From the NCBI RefSeq assembly GCF_001457415.1, contig NZ_LN881721.1:372001-436000 (forward strand): a DNA stretch of 64,000 nucleotides, written 5' to 3'. The stretch comes from Gorillibacterium timonense (GTDB lineage Bacteria > Bacillota > Bacilli > Paenibacillales > NBRC-103111). The first letter of the stretch is position 1. Every line of letters begins with the position of its first letter. Shown here piece by piece: positions 1 through 8,034 of the stretch. The position numbers were made by a program, and so were the translations under genes. The notes under the pieces were generated by a model, which had not been told where the DNA came from, searched no databases, and was given only the letters and a program-made list of their open reading frames with translations.

Positions 1-99
1 AATCTAACGCGCGTGATCAAACGGAATTTCGGATGGTTGGACTTGAATCGTTCGGCGGGTATCGGCTGAACGCGCGAGAAGAGTGGAGGTTATGGAGGT

Positions 100-1935
100 T
101 TGCGTACGCTGCTGTCGTTTGTGAAGCCTTACCGTAAGACGGCGATTATCGCCATCGTGTTGATGCTGACGGAGCTCGCCGTGGAGCTGTGGCATCCCCT
201 GCTGATGCGCTACATCATCAATAAGGGAGTCATTCCCCAAGACATGACAGAAGTGCTGCGATACGGGGGGATTATGCTCGCCATTTCGCTTGTCGGATTC
301 GCAGCGGGCATCATCAATTCGTTTTATGCTTCTCGGGTCAGCCAGGGAGTAGGCGCAGATTTGCGGGGAGCTTTGTTCGAACGGTTGGAAAAGACGTCGT
401 ATGCGGACTTCGGCCGTTTTCCCGCCTCTACCCTCATTACGCGCATTACGAGCGACGTCTCGCAGGTGCAGAATATCGTCTTCATGGGCTTGCGCGTCAT
501 GCTGCGGGCGCCGCTCATGATGATCGGCGGGCTGACACTCGCGCTCACGCTTCAGTTTCGCGTATCGTTTGCGCTCATTCTGGTCACGCCGCTCCTCATT
601 CTGGCGATGATCCATGTGATCCGCAAAGGCTTCGGACTCTTCCGCAGCGTGCAGGAGCGGCTCGACCGTACCAACGGGGTGATGCGCGAGAGCTTGACGG
701 GGATGCGCTGGATTCGGGCGCTCGTCCGGTCGCGGCATGAGGTGGACCGATTCACGAGCGCGAGCGGCGAGCTGATGGAGAAGACGATCTCGGCGAGCCG
801 CTGGATGGAGCTGACGATCCCGGTGCTCCTGTTCGTGATGAACCTGTGCATCCTGTTCATCCTCTGGTTCGGGAGCCGCGAGGTGGAGGCGTCCCGCGCC
901 AATGTCGGCGATATCGTCGCGGTGGTCAATTATGCGACCCGGATTACGGGCGCTTTCGGCATGCTGTCATGGATCTTGTCGAGCGTGTCCCGGGCGCGAG
1001 CGTCCTGGGGAAGAATCGGCGAGGTGCTGGTGTTGCCAGAGGAGAGCACATCGGCTGGAAAAGGGGCTGCGGATCAAACGAACCGAATGGCAGCAGGGGA
1101 ACGACGGGAATCAGGCGATGGAGAGGGGCCGGAGGAGGCCCTTGATGGGGAGTCTGGACCTTCTGCCGCGGCTCTTCGCGCGGCGAGCGTTACCTTTGAG
1201 CAGGTTTCTTTCGCTTATCCGGGCATGGCGGAGCCAGCGCTTGAAGGGATTTCGTTCGTGGCGGAGCCGGGACAGATGGTGGCCGTTCTCGGGGCGACCG
1301 GCTCCGGCAAGACGACGCTCATGCAGCTGATTCCCCGTCTTTATCGACCGAAGACGGGGCGTATCCTCCTGGACGGGCGGGATACCGCCGAGCTTCCGGC
1401 CGAGACGCTGCTTGCGGGAATCGGCTATGTGCCGCAGGAGATCCAGCTGTTCTCGGGAACGATCCGCGAGAACCTGCTGTGGGGCAAGGAAGAGGCGACG
1501 GCGGAGGAGCTGGCGGCTGCGGCGCAGGATGCCCAAATTCACGAGACGATCATGCGCCTGCCGGATCAATACGAGACGATGCTCGGACAGAACGGCGTGA
1601 ACCTGTCGGGCGGCCAGAAGCAGCGGCTATCCATCGCTCGGGCATTGATTCGTAAGCCGAGGCTTCTGCTCCTCGATGACAGCACGAGCGCGCTCGACTT
1701 GAAGACGGAAGCCCGGCTGCTCGCTGCGCTCGGAAAATACCGCTGCACGACGCTGCTTATCACGCAGAAGATCAGCACGGCGATGGAAGCGGACCGGATT
1801 CTCATTCTAGAGGACGGGCGGCTTATCGCCGAGGGAGATCACGAATCCTTGTTGGACACATCCACGCTGTACCGAAAGATCGTGGAATCGCAATTCGGGG
1901 TAAAGGAGGCGGCGGGACATGAGCGCCATGAATAG
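100..1935 (+). CDS. Heterodimeric ABC exporter half-transporter, degenerate ATP-site subunit
   Basis: This 611-residue protein is a fused membrane-plus-ATPase half-transporter of the BmrCD/LmrCD/TM287-288 type. Residues 1-300 hold six membrane helices and the C-terminal 240 residues hold the nucleotide-binding domain. Walker A is GATGSGKT near residue 398 and the signature LSGGQ (502-506) is intact. The Walker B Asp526 is followed by Asp527 instead of the catalytic Glu, and the H-loop residue is Gln556 instead of His. These are the family hallmarks of the subunit that forms the degenerate site. A hydrophilic stretch rich in Gly, Glu and Ser (about residues 312-360) lengthens the linker between the domains. 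The TTG start at 100 was chosen because GTGGAGGT lies about nine bases upstream. The gene overlaps the next one by 17 bases, so they are translated together. Substrate is not readable from sequence; multidrug or peptide export is inferred. Confidence 0.93.
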   Translation: MRTLLSFVKPYRKTAIIAIVLMLTELAVELWHPLLMRYIINKGVIPQDMTEVLRYGGIMLAISLVGFAAGIINSFYASRVSQGVGADLRGALFERLEKTSYADFGRFPASTLITRITSDVSQVQNIVFMGLRVMLRAPLMMIGGLTLALTLQFRVSFALILVTPLLILAMIHVIRKGFGLFRSVQERLDRTNGVMRESLTGMRWIRALVRSRHEVDRFTSASGELMEKTISASRWMELTIPVLLFVMNLCILFILWFGSREVEASRANVGDIVAVVNYATRITGAFGMLSWILSSVSRARASWGRIGEVLVLPEESTSAGKGAADQTNRMAAGERRESGDGEGPEEALDGESGPSAAALRAASVTFEQVSFAYPGMAEPALEGISFVAEPGQMVAVLGATGSGKTTLMQLIPRLYRPKTGRILLDGRDTAELPAETLLAGIGYVPQEIQLFSGTIRENLLWGKEEATAEELAAAAQDAQIHETIMRLPDQYETMLGQNGVNLSGGQKQRLSIARALIRKPRLLLLDDSTSALDLKTEARLLAALGKYRCTTLLITQKISTAMEADRILILEDGRLIAEGDHESLLDTSTLYRKIVESQFGVKEAAGHERHE

Positions 1936-3754
1936 AGCCGCGGGTGGGATGCGCGGTGAGCAGAGGGGACCCGGCGGCAAGAAGGCGCGTCCCGCCGACA
2001 GCGCCGCCGCCCTGCGCAAAATTTGGGCTTACCTCGCCGTGCACCGCAAGCTGCTGCTGCTCATTCTGCTGCTCGTGCTGGTGAATTCGGCGGCGGGACT
2101 GTTCGCTCCTTATCTGCTCGGGCGGACCGTGGATCATTTTGCCGACGGGAAGAGCAAGACCGTCCTCATCCATCTTCTGATCGCGCTGCTCGGCGTCTAC
2201 GTCATCCAGCTCGTATCCGGCTGGCTGCAGAGCTATTGGATGATCGGCATCTCGCAAAAGACCGTCTTCACGCTGCGGCGCGATCTGTTCGCGAAGCTGC
2301 ACCAACTGCCGATTTCCTACTTCGCCAAGCGGCGGCACGGGGAAATGATGAGCCGCCTCACCAACGACATCGATAATGTCAGTCAGACGCTCGGGACATC
2401 GTTTATTCAAATTCTGTCGAGCGTGCTGACCTTCATCGGCATGCTCGTCCTCATGCTTTGGCTGAGCCCGCTTCTGACACTCGTTACGCTGACCATCGTC
2501 CCTGCCATGTTCCTCGGGATGAAGTGGATCACCTCGCGGACCGGACCGCTGTTCAAGGAGCAGCAGAAGAGCATCGGCGACCTGAACGGCTTCGTCGAGG
2601 AGACGTTGTCCGGACAACGTATCGTGAAGACATTCGCACGCGAGGGCAGGGTGCTGGAGGAGTTCGCCGTCAAGAACGAGCGGCTTCGCGAGGCCGCCTA
2701 TTATGCGCAGACGTATTCGGGCTTCATTCCCAAGCTGATGAACGTGCTGAACAACGCCAGCTTCGCCCTGATCGCGGGAGTGGGCGGTTTGCTTGCGCTC
2801 AAGGGAGCGATCTCGGTCGGGGTCATTCTGACCTTCGCGGAATATGCCCGCCAGTTCACCCGGCCGCTCAACGACTTGGCCAACCAATTCAACACCTTCC
2901 TCTCGGCGGTAGCCGGAGCGGAGCGGGTCTTCGAGGTGCTGGAGGAGCCGGAGGAGGAAGAGGATGAGCGGGAAGCTGCAGAGCTCTCGGGCATGCGCGG
3001 CGAAATCCGCTTCTCGGACGTATCCTTCTCCTATGAGGCGAACCGTACGACCCTCTCGGAGATCTCCTTCCATGCGCGTCCCGGCGAGACGGTCGCACTC
3101 GTCGGCCCGACCGGAGCGGGCAAGACGACGATCGTCCAGCTGCTGTCGCGCTTCTATGACCCGAGCGCAGGCAGCATCTTCATCGACGGGCGCGACACAC
3201 GCTCGATTAAACGCAAGAGCCTGCGCAGGAGCATGGGCTTCGTGCTGCAGGACGCGTTTCTGTTTCAAGGCACGGTGCGGGAAAACATCCGCTACGGAAG
3301 GCTTGCGGCGACGGACGAGGAGGTGGAGGCGGCGGCTCAGCTTGCGAATGCTCATTCCTTCATCGCCCGGCTGCCCAAGGGCTACGACACCATGCTGAGC
3401 CATGACGGCAGCGGCATCAGCCAGGGGCAGAAGCAGCTTCTGTCCATCGCCCGGGCGATTCTTGCCGATCCGGCGCTCCTCATTCTGGATGAGGCGACGA
3501 GCAGCATCGACACGGTGACGGAGGTGCGCATTCAAGAGGCGTTGAACCGGCTCATGGAGGGGCGGACCAGCGTCGTCATCGCCCATCGGCTCGGCACGAT
3601 CCAGAATGCCGACCGCATCCTCGTGCTTGACGAGGGCAAGCTGGTCGAAGAAGGATCGCACCGTGAACTGATCGAGAAGCGAAGCTTCTACTATGACCTG
3701 TACCAGAGCCAGTTCAGCAACAATGGGGGAAGAGCGATCCCCGCTGGGAAGTGA
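1919..3754 (+). CDS. Heterodimeric ABC exporter half-transporter, catalytic-site subunit
   Basis: This is the 611-residue partner of the upstream half-transporter, with six membrane helices followed by an ATPase domain. Walker A GPTGAGKT is at 396-403, and Walker B ends in Asp524-Glu525, so the catalytic Glu is present, as is the H-loop His556. The signature motif is altered to ISQGQ (500-504). In a heterodimer the altered signature of this subunit faces the altered Walker B and H-loop of the other, while this subunit's intact Walker motifs face the other's intact LSGGQ. The two genes are therefore exactly complementary, as known for LmrCD and TM287/288. AAAGGAGG about nine bases before the ATG supports the start inside the upstream gene. 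The first 35 residues are hydrophilic and Gly/Arg-rich, longer than usual. Confidence 0.94.
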   Translation: MSAMNRAAGGMRGEQRGPGGKKARPADSAAALRKIWAYLAVHRKLLLLILLLVLVNSAAGLFAPYLLGRTVDHFADGKSKTVLIHLLIALLGVYVIQLVSGWLQSYWMIGISQKTVFTLRRDLFAKLHQLPISYFAKRRHGEMMSRLTNDIDNVSQTLGTSFIQILSSVLTFIGMLVLMLWLSPLLTLVTLTIVPAMFLGMKWITSRTGPLFKEQQKSIGDLNGFVEETLSGQRIVKTFAREGRVLEEFAVKNERLREAAYYAQTYSGFIPKLMNVLNNASFALIAGVGGLLALKGAISVGVILTFAEYARQFTRPLNDLANQFNTFLSAVAGAERVFEVLEEPEEEEDEREAAELSGMRGEIRFSDVSFSYEANRTTLSEISFHARPGETVALVGPTGAGKTTIVQLLSRFYDPSAGSIFIDGRDTRSIKRKSLRRSMGFVLQDAFLFQGTVRENIRYGRLAATDEEVEAAAQLANAHSFIARLPKGYDTMLSHDGSGISQGQKQLLSIARAILADPALLILDEATSSIDTVTEVRIQEALNRLMEGRTSVVIAHRLGTIQNADRILVLDEGKLVEEGSHRELIEKRSFYYDLYQSQFSNNGGRAIPAGK

Positions 3755-3803
3755 CGATCGGACGGCTGTCGTGACGAGGAAAGAGGAATGAGGGTAAATC
3801 TGG

Positions 3804-3886
3804 ATTTTCGAGCAGGTCCATGATAGGTCGATGCCGAGAGGATTGGACAAATTCATTAAGGTTTTATCGGCTCCTGCTCGAAAATC
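3804..3886. repeat. Perfect 14-bp inverted repeat between convergent genes
   Basis: GATTTTCGAGCAGG (3804-3817) is repeated exactly in inverse orientation at 3873-3886, separated by 55 bases. It lies just after the ABC exporter and just before the end of the convergent regulator gene. It may act as a terminator with a large loop, but there is no T-run, so a small palindromic element is also possible. Confidence 0.55.
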
Positions 3887-3898
3887 GCGCATAACCTC

Positions 3899-4309
3899 CT
3901 AGAGGTGATAATACTTTCTCACGTCTGCCGAACATTTGCATACTCCGAACACTCGAATGGTTTTGATGACTTGGGATATTTCCTCCAAAGGAATATCGTT
4001 AGCGATGATTAACATACCGATTACGTCATAAGAAACCAACTTGTTAGAAGCTTTCAGATTGGTAATAAAATCTCGTCCGATATGAATGATCCCTACGAAT
4101 TTTTCCGTTTTTTCTAAAGGGTTGTTCACCATTCGATTCGTAAAATCCGAGTGTACCTGCAACTGATTTCGAATCGATGTCTTGATAAAATCCGTTCGAT
4201 TGGAATAAAACCCCTCGCTCACCAAGAGATCAACGAAGCCTAAATCCACAACGTTAATATTAATGGTGATCTTCTCAGTAGTTGTTTTCTCATGATCCAA
4301 ACCTTCCAT
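3899..4309 (-). CDS. Ribbon-helix-helix (CopG-like) transcriptional regulator
   Basis: The 136-residue product begins with a segment resembling a ribbon-helix-helix DNA-binding fold: a beta stretch (ITININVVDLGFVDLLVSEG) followed by two short helices with SNRTDFIKTSIRNQL. A C-terminal half of about 70 residues with alternating hydrophobic residues and a late Cys-x-Cys (VCKCSADV) could be a sensing or oligomerisation domain. The frame is open further upstream, but the start at 4309 is preferred because GGAGGGA lies six bases before it and a promoter with operators ends just upstream. The gene is clearly more AT-rich than its neighbours, which suggests transfer. Two inverted copies of a 12-bp site flank its promoter, so autorepression is likely. 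It is not obviously NikR because the His/Cys nickel motif is not evident. The target genes are unknown. Confidence 0.7.
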   Translation of the reverse strand: MEGLDHEKTTTEKITININVVDLGFVDLLVSEGFYSNRTDFIKTSIRNQLQVHSDFTNRMVNNPLEKTEKFVGIIHIGRDFITNLKASNKLVSYDVIGMLIIANDIPLEEISQVIKTIRVFGVCKCSADVRKYYHL

Positions 4310-4325
4310 ATGCATTCCCTCCATC

Positions 4326-4377
4326 ATCCATGTGGATTGTATGCGGATATAATACCATCCACATGGATGGTAGTAAA
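4326..4377 (-). promoter_or_regulatory. Promoter with two operator copies for the RHH regulator
   Basis: Reading the minus strand, TTTACT (4377-4372) and TATTAT (4354-4349) are 17 bases apart. The spacer is filled by CCATCCACATGGATGG (4355-4370 on the plus strand), whose six-base arms are palindromic. A second copy, ATCCATGTGGAT (4326-4337), is in inverse orientation around the expected transcription start. The centres are about 31 bases apart, roughly three helical turns, which fits cooperative repressor binding. Confidence 0.65.
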
Positions 4378-4477
4378 GATGCGTTTCTCCGCTGTCAGAA
4401 GTATTTTTACTGACAAGCAGAAGATCGTGCTTCTTCCTCAAATAAAAGCATATTTCGAGATCAAGCACATAACGAAT

Positions 4478-4518
4478 AAGCGACCGCTTCCCGGAGCTCT
4501 GCCGGGGAACGGTCGCTT
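4478..4518. terminator. Long hairpin terminator
   Basis: AAGCGACCG (4478-4486) pairs with CGGTCGCTT (4510-4518), and the inner TTCCCGG and CCGGGGAA extend the stem. It lies downstream of the YcxB-like gene on the minus strand and upstream of the RHH promoter, which it would insulate. Confidence 0.6.
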
Positions 4519-4638
4519 TTGTGGATAAAGGGAGGCCGGATTCGAAGGATAGAACCGGTCCAAGGACGAGGAACCCGTGAAGGGAACCGAAGAGCCAAGC
4601 CCGCTATAGCTATAGTAGAGGGAGTGAGTACGGACAGG

Positions 4639-5157
4639 CTAAACAACCTTGTAAGCTTTCCCGAGTGAATCGCGCATCCACTGGCTTAGCTCTCTTGCGG
4701 AGCCGGAGACGATGTCCTTTTTCGGAAGGATGAGGGCCTGGATGTTGCTGATGTAGATGTAATAGCTATCGGTTGTCTCGTAGACGCGGTAGATCGCGCT
4801 CCACTTCAATTCCGTCGAGCTTGTTCGGTCCGCCGAGACCGTTTCGACGGTGATTCGTTCCGGGTCCAGCCGGTAGCGGACTTCATCCGGTTGATTCAGC
4901 TGCTTGTTGGTTTTGGCATGACGCTTGACGGAGCGGGCTGCGCGTGCGCGAGATCTTACAGGCATAAGAAGCCCCCAGAGAATGAGAAGGGCACCCAGCC
5001 AGTAGACGCCAAGGTAAAAGGAATACGCGGCGAGCGCCAGCCAGATGACAGCGAGAATGACGAAAAACAGCCTGTTTTTGCGGAACAAATGGAACCGATT
5101 GAACTTCAAAAGTTCTTCCGTGCTCGTGGAAGTGTGAATTTCGAGAAGGGTATTCAA
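4639..5157 (-). CDS. YcxB-like membrane protein
   Basis: The product is about 172 residues. It has a short soluble start, two closely spaced membrane helices (LFFVILAVIWLALAAYSFYL and VYWLGALLILWGLLM), a basic stretch, and a C-terminal beta-rich region (YRLDPERITVETVS...WSAIYRVYETTDSYYIYIS...LILPKKDI) that matches the YcxB-like C-terminal domain, a PH-like fold of unknown function. A longer frame reaches 5244, but a promoter lies at 5215-5244 (TTGCCA, 18 bases, TATAAT), so translation must start after it. The TTG at 5157 is the only in-frame candidate; AAAGG lies upstream at a long spacing, so the exact start is uncertain. The gene stands alone, with a terminator-like hairpin 120 bases after its stop. 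Confidence 0.72.
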   Translation of the reverse strand: MNTLLEIHTSTSTEELLKFNRFHLFRKNRLFFVILAVIWLALAAYSFYLGVYWLGALLILWGLLMPVRSRARAARSVKRHAKTNKQLNQPDEVRYRLDPERITVETVSADRTSSTELKWSAIYRVYETTDSYYIYISNIQALILPKKDIVSGSARELSQWMRDSLGKAYKVV

Positions 5158-5214
5158 GAAAGATCGCCAGCCTTTGGATAGAAGAGTAGGAACAACGGCA
5201 GTGCAGTTCTTCTC

Positions 5215-5244
5215 ATTATAGGGAGGAGGAAGCCTGGCTGGCAA
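5215..5244 (-). promoter_or_regulatory. Sigma-A promoter of the YcxB-like gene
   Basis: On the minus strand TTGCCA (5244-5239) and TATAAT (5220-5215) are separated by 18 bases. This decides against the longer upstream start of the gene. Confidence 0.65.
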
Positions 5245-5293
5245 GCTAGAGAGGAGGAAGCCGTCAAATGAGGGTGTCCAGGCGATAAGTATG

Positions 5294-5320
5294 CAAAAAG
5301 GGCGCCCGAAACGAGCGCCC
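5294..5320 (-). terminator. Rho-independent terminator of the sigma/anti-sigma operon
   Basis: On the minus strand GGGCGC (5320-5315) pairs with GCGCCC (5305-5300) and is followed by TTTTTGC. It lies about 100 bases after the anti-sigma gene stop. Confidence 0.75.
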
Positions 5321-5421
5321 CTTCATACGAATACCGAGTTCATTAAATCGATTGATCGTTTTATTGCATCCAGCCGGATCGAAGGCGCTTGGAGCATGTG
5401 TCCGCCTGTTCATTGCGGGGT

Positions 5422-6582
5422 CTATTCCTCCGGTGCGATTGAGTGCTCGCTGTGGAACTTGATGATCCAGGCGGTGACGACGCCTTTCTCGTCGCGGGAG
5501 AATCGAATGGCTTCGTAGTTGCCGTCCTCCTCGCTTCCGCTCAAGCTCATGGCGGCAGATTCGCCGGTTTGTCCGTCCGTAAACAACGAGCTTTCCAAGA
5601 CGGAGAGCGAGTGACCCGGGTAGTCGTACTGCAGCATGCCGTCCTTGCCTTCCTTGAGGATTCGCTTGGAGGCCGGCACTACTGTACCTTTGGCGAGATC
5701 CTCGCGCCAAGGCTCTTGCCCGGCTTTCGGAGCTACGGCGGTTTCCTCCGCTTTCTTGGGGTTCAGCAGCTCATCCAGATAGGCCGCGGCTTTGGCCGGG
5801 TCGGCCTTGGCTGAATCGATCGGCAGGGAGAACAGCGCATGAGCCCCTTCAAAGTCCGGATTCAACGCGATGGCTCCGGTAGCTTCATCGTAAGTAAACG
5901 AGTGGATATCGTAGAAGCTGCCGGTGCTCACCGCGAGGTACAAGCCGCGATCCGCGAACTTTTCCACATCGTCGCATTCAATCAGCCGATACTGGATTCC
6001 GTCTACGACGAGCTCCGAGTACCCGCCTTTCATGGATGCGATGTTCACCTGCCAAGGCTTCACTCCCTTAATAAGAGGCGAGACGAAGAAAGGCGTTGTC
6101 CCATATTCCTCGTCCCGGGTGGAGGGCATCGGCTTGCCGTCGGCTCGGGCGATGGAGACGACCGCATAGGTTCGCTCGGAGATGACGTTTCCATCGTTCT
6201 TGTGGGCGAAGTCGCTTAAGCTTTTCCCGGAGACGATGCCGTGCAGGGTAAAGGTGTAGCCGCCGGATTCGGCGGATTGGTCCAGCTTGATGGCATCCTT
6301 GCCGGCAAAAGCGGCGGCGAGGGTCGGGTTGCCCATCTGCTCGACCACCTGCTTCGAATCAAGCAGATGGGTAGCGGCGATGGCGGTAGCCGATAAGGCA
6401 AGGGTGATGGCGGCCGCAAGGAGCACCGCAACCCGTTTTCTTGGACGAATCGTCTTCATGGCTTCTCTCTCCTTCATTAGGTCGATGACGCGCCGGTTCA
6501 GTTCGTCGGGCGGTTCCGCCGAGGTTCTGAATGCTTGCTTAAGGGCGCGTTCCCACTGGTCTTGTTCTTCATTCATGGTCAT
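5422..6582 (-). CDS. Anti-sigma factor with DUF4179-type domain
   Basis: This 386-residue protein has a cytoplasmic N-terminus of about 48 residues (WERALKQAF...PDELNRRVIDLMKERE), one membrane helix (about residues 49-69, VAVLLAAAITLALSATAIAA) and a large extracellular part. The arrangement fits the DUF4179 family of ECF anti-sigma factors, in which the N-terminus holds the sigma factor and the outer part senses a signal. The start overlaps the end of the upstream sigma gene by 14 bases, so they are translationally coupled and probably equimolar. A strong terminator follows. The signal is unknown; cell-envelope stress is the usual role of such pairs. Confidence 0.82.
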   Translation of the reverse strand: MTMNEEQDQWERALKQAFRTSAEPPDELNRRVIDLMKEREAMKTIRPRKRVAVLLAAAITLALSATAIAATHLLDSKQVVEQMGNPTLAAAFAGKDAIKLDQSAESGGYTFTLHGIVSGKSLSDFAHKNDGNVISERTYAVVSIARADGKPMPSTRDEEYGTTPFFVSPLIKGVKPWQVNIASMKGGYSELVVDGIQYRLIECDDVEKFADRGLYLAVSTGSFYDIHSFTYDEATGAIALNPDFEGAHALFSLPIDSAKADPAKAAAYLDELLNPKKAEETAVAPKAGQEPWREDLAKGTVVPASKRILKEGKDGMLQYDYPGHSLSVLESSLFTDGQTGESAAMSLSGSEEDGNYEAIRFSRDEKGVVTAWIIKFHSEHSIAPEE

Positions 6583-7105
6583 CCGCCTCCAGCATGAGTT
6601 TGATCCGCTTGCGCGCTTTGTGCAGCCGGCTCTTGACCGTCCCGGCGGGAACTTTCAGGGCCGCTGCGATATCGTCAATGGACATATCTGCTGCGTAGTG
6701 CAGGTAGAGGGGAATCTGGAGCCGATCATCGAGCTTGCGCGCGGCGGTCCGGATTCCTTCCTCCCGTTCCCGGGAGAGCAGGATGTCCTCCGGTGATGCG
6801 GTTCCAGAAGGCTGCTCACGAGACTCTGGACGTACGGCATCCTCCAGAAGCTCGCCGGTCGGGGCAATCCGCTGCCTCCAGGCAGCTTTGCGGCGCCGGT
6901 TTCGATGCAGCCCGACGGCGATGGAGAACAGAAGCGCCTTCGGATTGCGGCTGTCATCGAGCCTCTCGCACCGCTCGACCGCCTTCAGGAATGTTTCTTG
7001 GTAGAGATCCTCCGCATCGGCGATGGTCGGGGCCAAGCGGAGGCAAAAGCCGTAGACGGCCTTGCCGTGCTGCCGCACAAGGGATTCCAACTCTGCATGC
7101 TCCAA
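6569..7105 (-). CDS. ECF-type RNA polymerase sigma factor
   Basis: The product is a 178-residue sigma-70 family protein. Region 2 is seen in LESLVRQHGKAVYGFCLRL...DAEDLYQETFLKAVE, and region 4 in LPLYLHYAADMSIDDIAAAL...PAGTVKSRLHKARKRIK, a typical helix-turn-helix. The length is normal for ECF sigma factors. The TTG at 7105 was chosen because AAAGGAG lies about ten bases upstream; an ATG at 7138 lacks a good ribosome binding site. The gene is followed by, and overlaps, its DUF4179 anti-sigma gene. Three 15-base repeats with GGAAC lie just upstream and may be part of an autoregulated promoter. Confidence 0.88.
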   Translation of the reverse strand: MEHAELESLVRQHGKAVYGFCLRLAPTIADAEDLYQETFLKAVERCERLDDSRNPKALLFSIAVGLHRNRRRKAAWRQRIAPTGELLEDAVRPESREQPSGTASPEDILLSREREEGIRTAARKLDDRLQIPLYLHYAADMSIDDIAAALKVPAGTVKSRLHKARKRIKLMLEADDHE

Positions 7106-7177
7106 CTGCTTGTTGCTCCTTTCTGAATGGCCATTCATCCTGATATTGTCATAGACGAGCGAAAGGTTCCCTTTTCC

Positions 7178-7222
7178 ACAAAAAAACTTCTCTACAAAAA
7201 ACGTTCCTACGAAAAACGTTCC
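7178..7222 (-). repeat. Tandem 15-base repeats upstream of the sigma gene
   Basis: Read on the minus strand, GGAACGTTTTTCGTA (7222-7208) is followed directly by GGAACGTTTTTTGTA (7207-7193) and a degenerate third copy to about 7178. GGAAC is the usual minus-35 element of ECF promoters, but a clear minus-10 CGTC at the right spacing was not found. Confidence 0.6.
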
Positions 7223-7260
7223 AATAAAATGAAAGAGGCAGCCCTGCGAACAGAGCTGCC
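7223..7260 (-). terminator. Rho-independent terminator of the queuosine-precursor transporter gene
   Basis: On the minus strand GGCAGCTCTG and CAGGGCTGCC form a stem around TTCG (7260-7237), followed by TCTTTCATTTTATT. Confidence 0.75.
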
Positions 7261-7317
7261 GAATCTTGTGATGGTGGTATGGAGGGCTATGACGGCTACC
7301 GCTTAGATGGCGATCCC

Positions 7318-8025
7318 TCAGTTCGGGTTGACGCCCTTCGACGTGTCCGCCTCCGGAAACTTGAAGCTGCGGGCGATGTACATCACCGGCGTGGAAGCTA
7401 CGGAGATGACGAACTTGAACAGGTAGGTGGTCAGCAGAATCTGCGCCCAGACCCCGAGCGAATACTCCCCGGCGAATGCGATAGTGCAGAAGATCAGCGA
7501 GTCGACCATCTGGCTGAACACCGTGCTGCCGTTGGTTCGAATCCACAGCTGGTTGTACTTGGAGAAATGCTTCTTCAGCTTACTGTAGATTCGCACGTCG
7601 AGGAACTGGCTGCAGAAGTACGCGACCAAGCTGCCTGCGGCGACGCGGGGCAGGAAGCCGAAGATCGTCGTGAGCGGCCCTTGAGCGAAATCCTCCGCGC
7701 TCGGATGAAAGACGAGCGCCATCTGCATCATGATCGTCGAGGCGAGCAGGCTGAAAAAGCCGAACCAAACCGCCTTCTTCGCATCCTTCGACCCGTATTT
7801 CTCGTTGAGCAGGTCGGTGCACATGTAAATCGTGGTGTAGATGGTGTTGCCAAGCGTCATGACGAGGCCCAGCATGGGGATGGTTTTGGCCACCTGAATG
7901 TTGGCGAGCACCGTGGCGAAGCCGATCCAGGCATACAGTCCCGTCTTGCCGAACAAGCGGTAGCAGAGCAGGAACAAGCCAAAGTTGACGGCTACGAACA
8001 AGAGCCCCCAGAAAAAGTTGAACAT
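7318..8025 (-). CDS. Queuosine precursor transporter (VUT/YhhQ family)
   Basis: The 235-residue product has six or seven hydrophobic segments and the VUT-family signatures TIYTTIYMCTDLLNEKYGSKDAKKAV and the later SQMVDSLIFCTIAF. Family members take up queuosine precursors (preQ0/preQ1) for the wobble base of tRNAs reading NAU/NAC codons. The ATG at 8025 is supported by GGAGG and AAAGG just upstream. The ribosome binding site is part of a candidate preQ1-I riboswitch, which independently supports the substrate. A longer open frame upstream is rejected because it runs through the riboswitch. The gene is monocistronic, ends at a terminator, and is divergent from an ion permease. Confidence 0.88.
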   Translation of the reverse strand: MFNFFWGLLFVAVNFGLFLLCYRLFGKTGLYAWIGFATVLANIQVAKTIPMLGLVMTLGNTIYTTIYMCTDLLNEKYGSKDAKKAVWFGFFSLLASTIMMQMALVFHPSAEDFAQGPLTTIFGFLPRVAAGSLVAYFCSQFLDVRIYSKLKKHFSKYNQLWIRTNGSTVFSQMVDSLIFCTIAFAGEYSLGVWAQILLTTYLFKFVISVASTPVMYIARSFKFPEADTSKGVNPN

Positions 8026-8034
8026 AAATCCTTT

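Noticed and set aside
4..738. Long open frame opposite the ABC exporter
   Set aside because: It is rich in His, Arg and Gln with no domain, and lies exactly opposite a strongly supported exporter; it is a GC-rich shadow.
1823..3892. 689-residue open frame on the minus strand
   Set aside because: It is antisense to the second exporter gene and has no recognisable domain or ribosome site.
3899..4309. NikR nickel regulator
   Set aside because: The fold may be related, but the His and Cys nickel ligands are not evident and the operator is not NikR-like.
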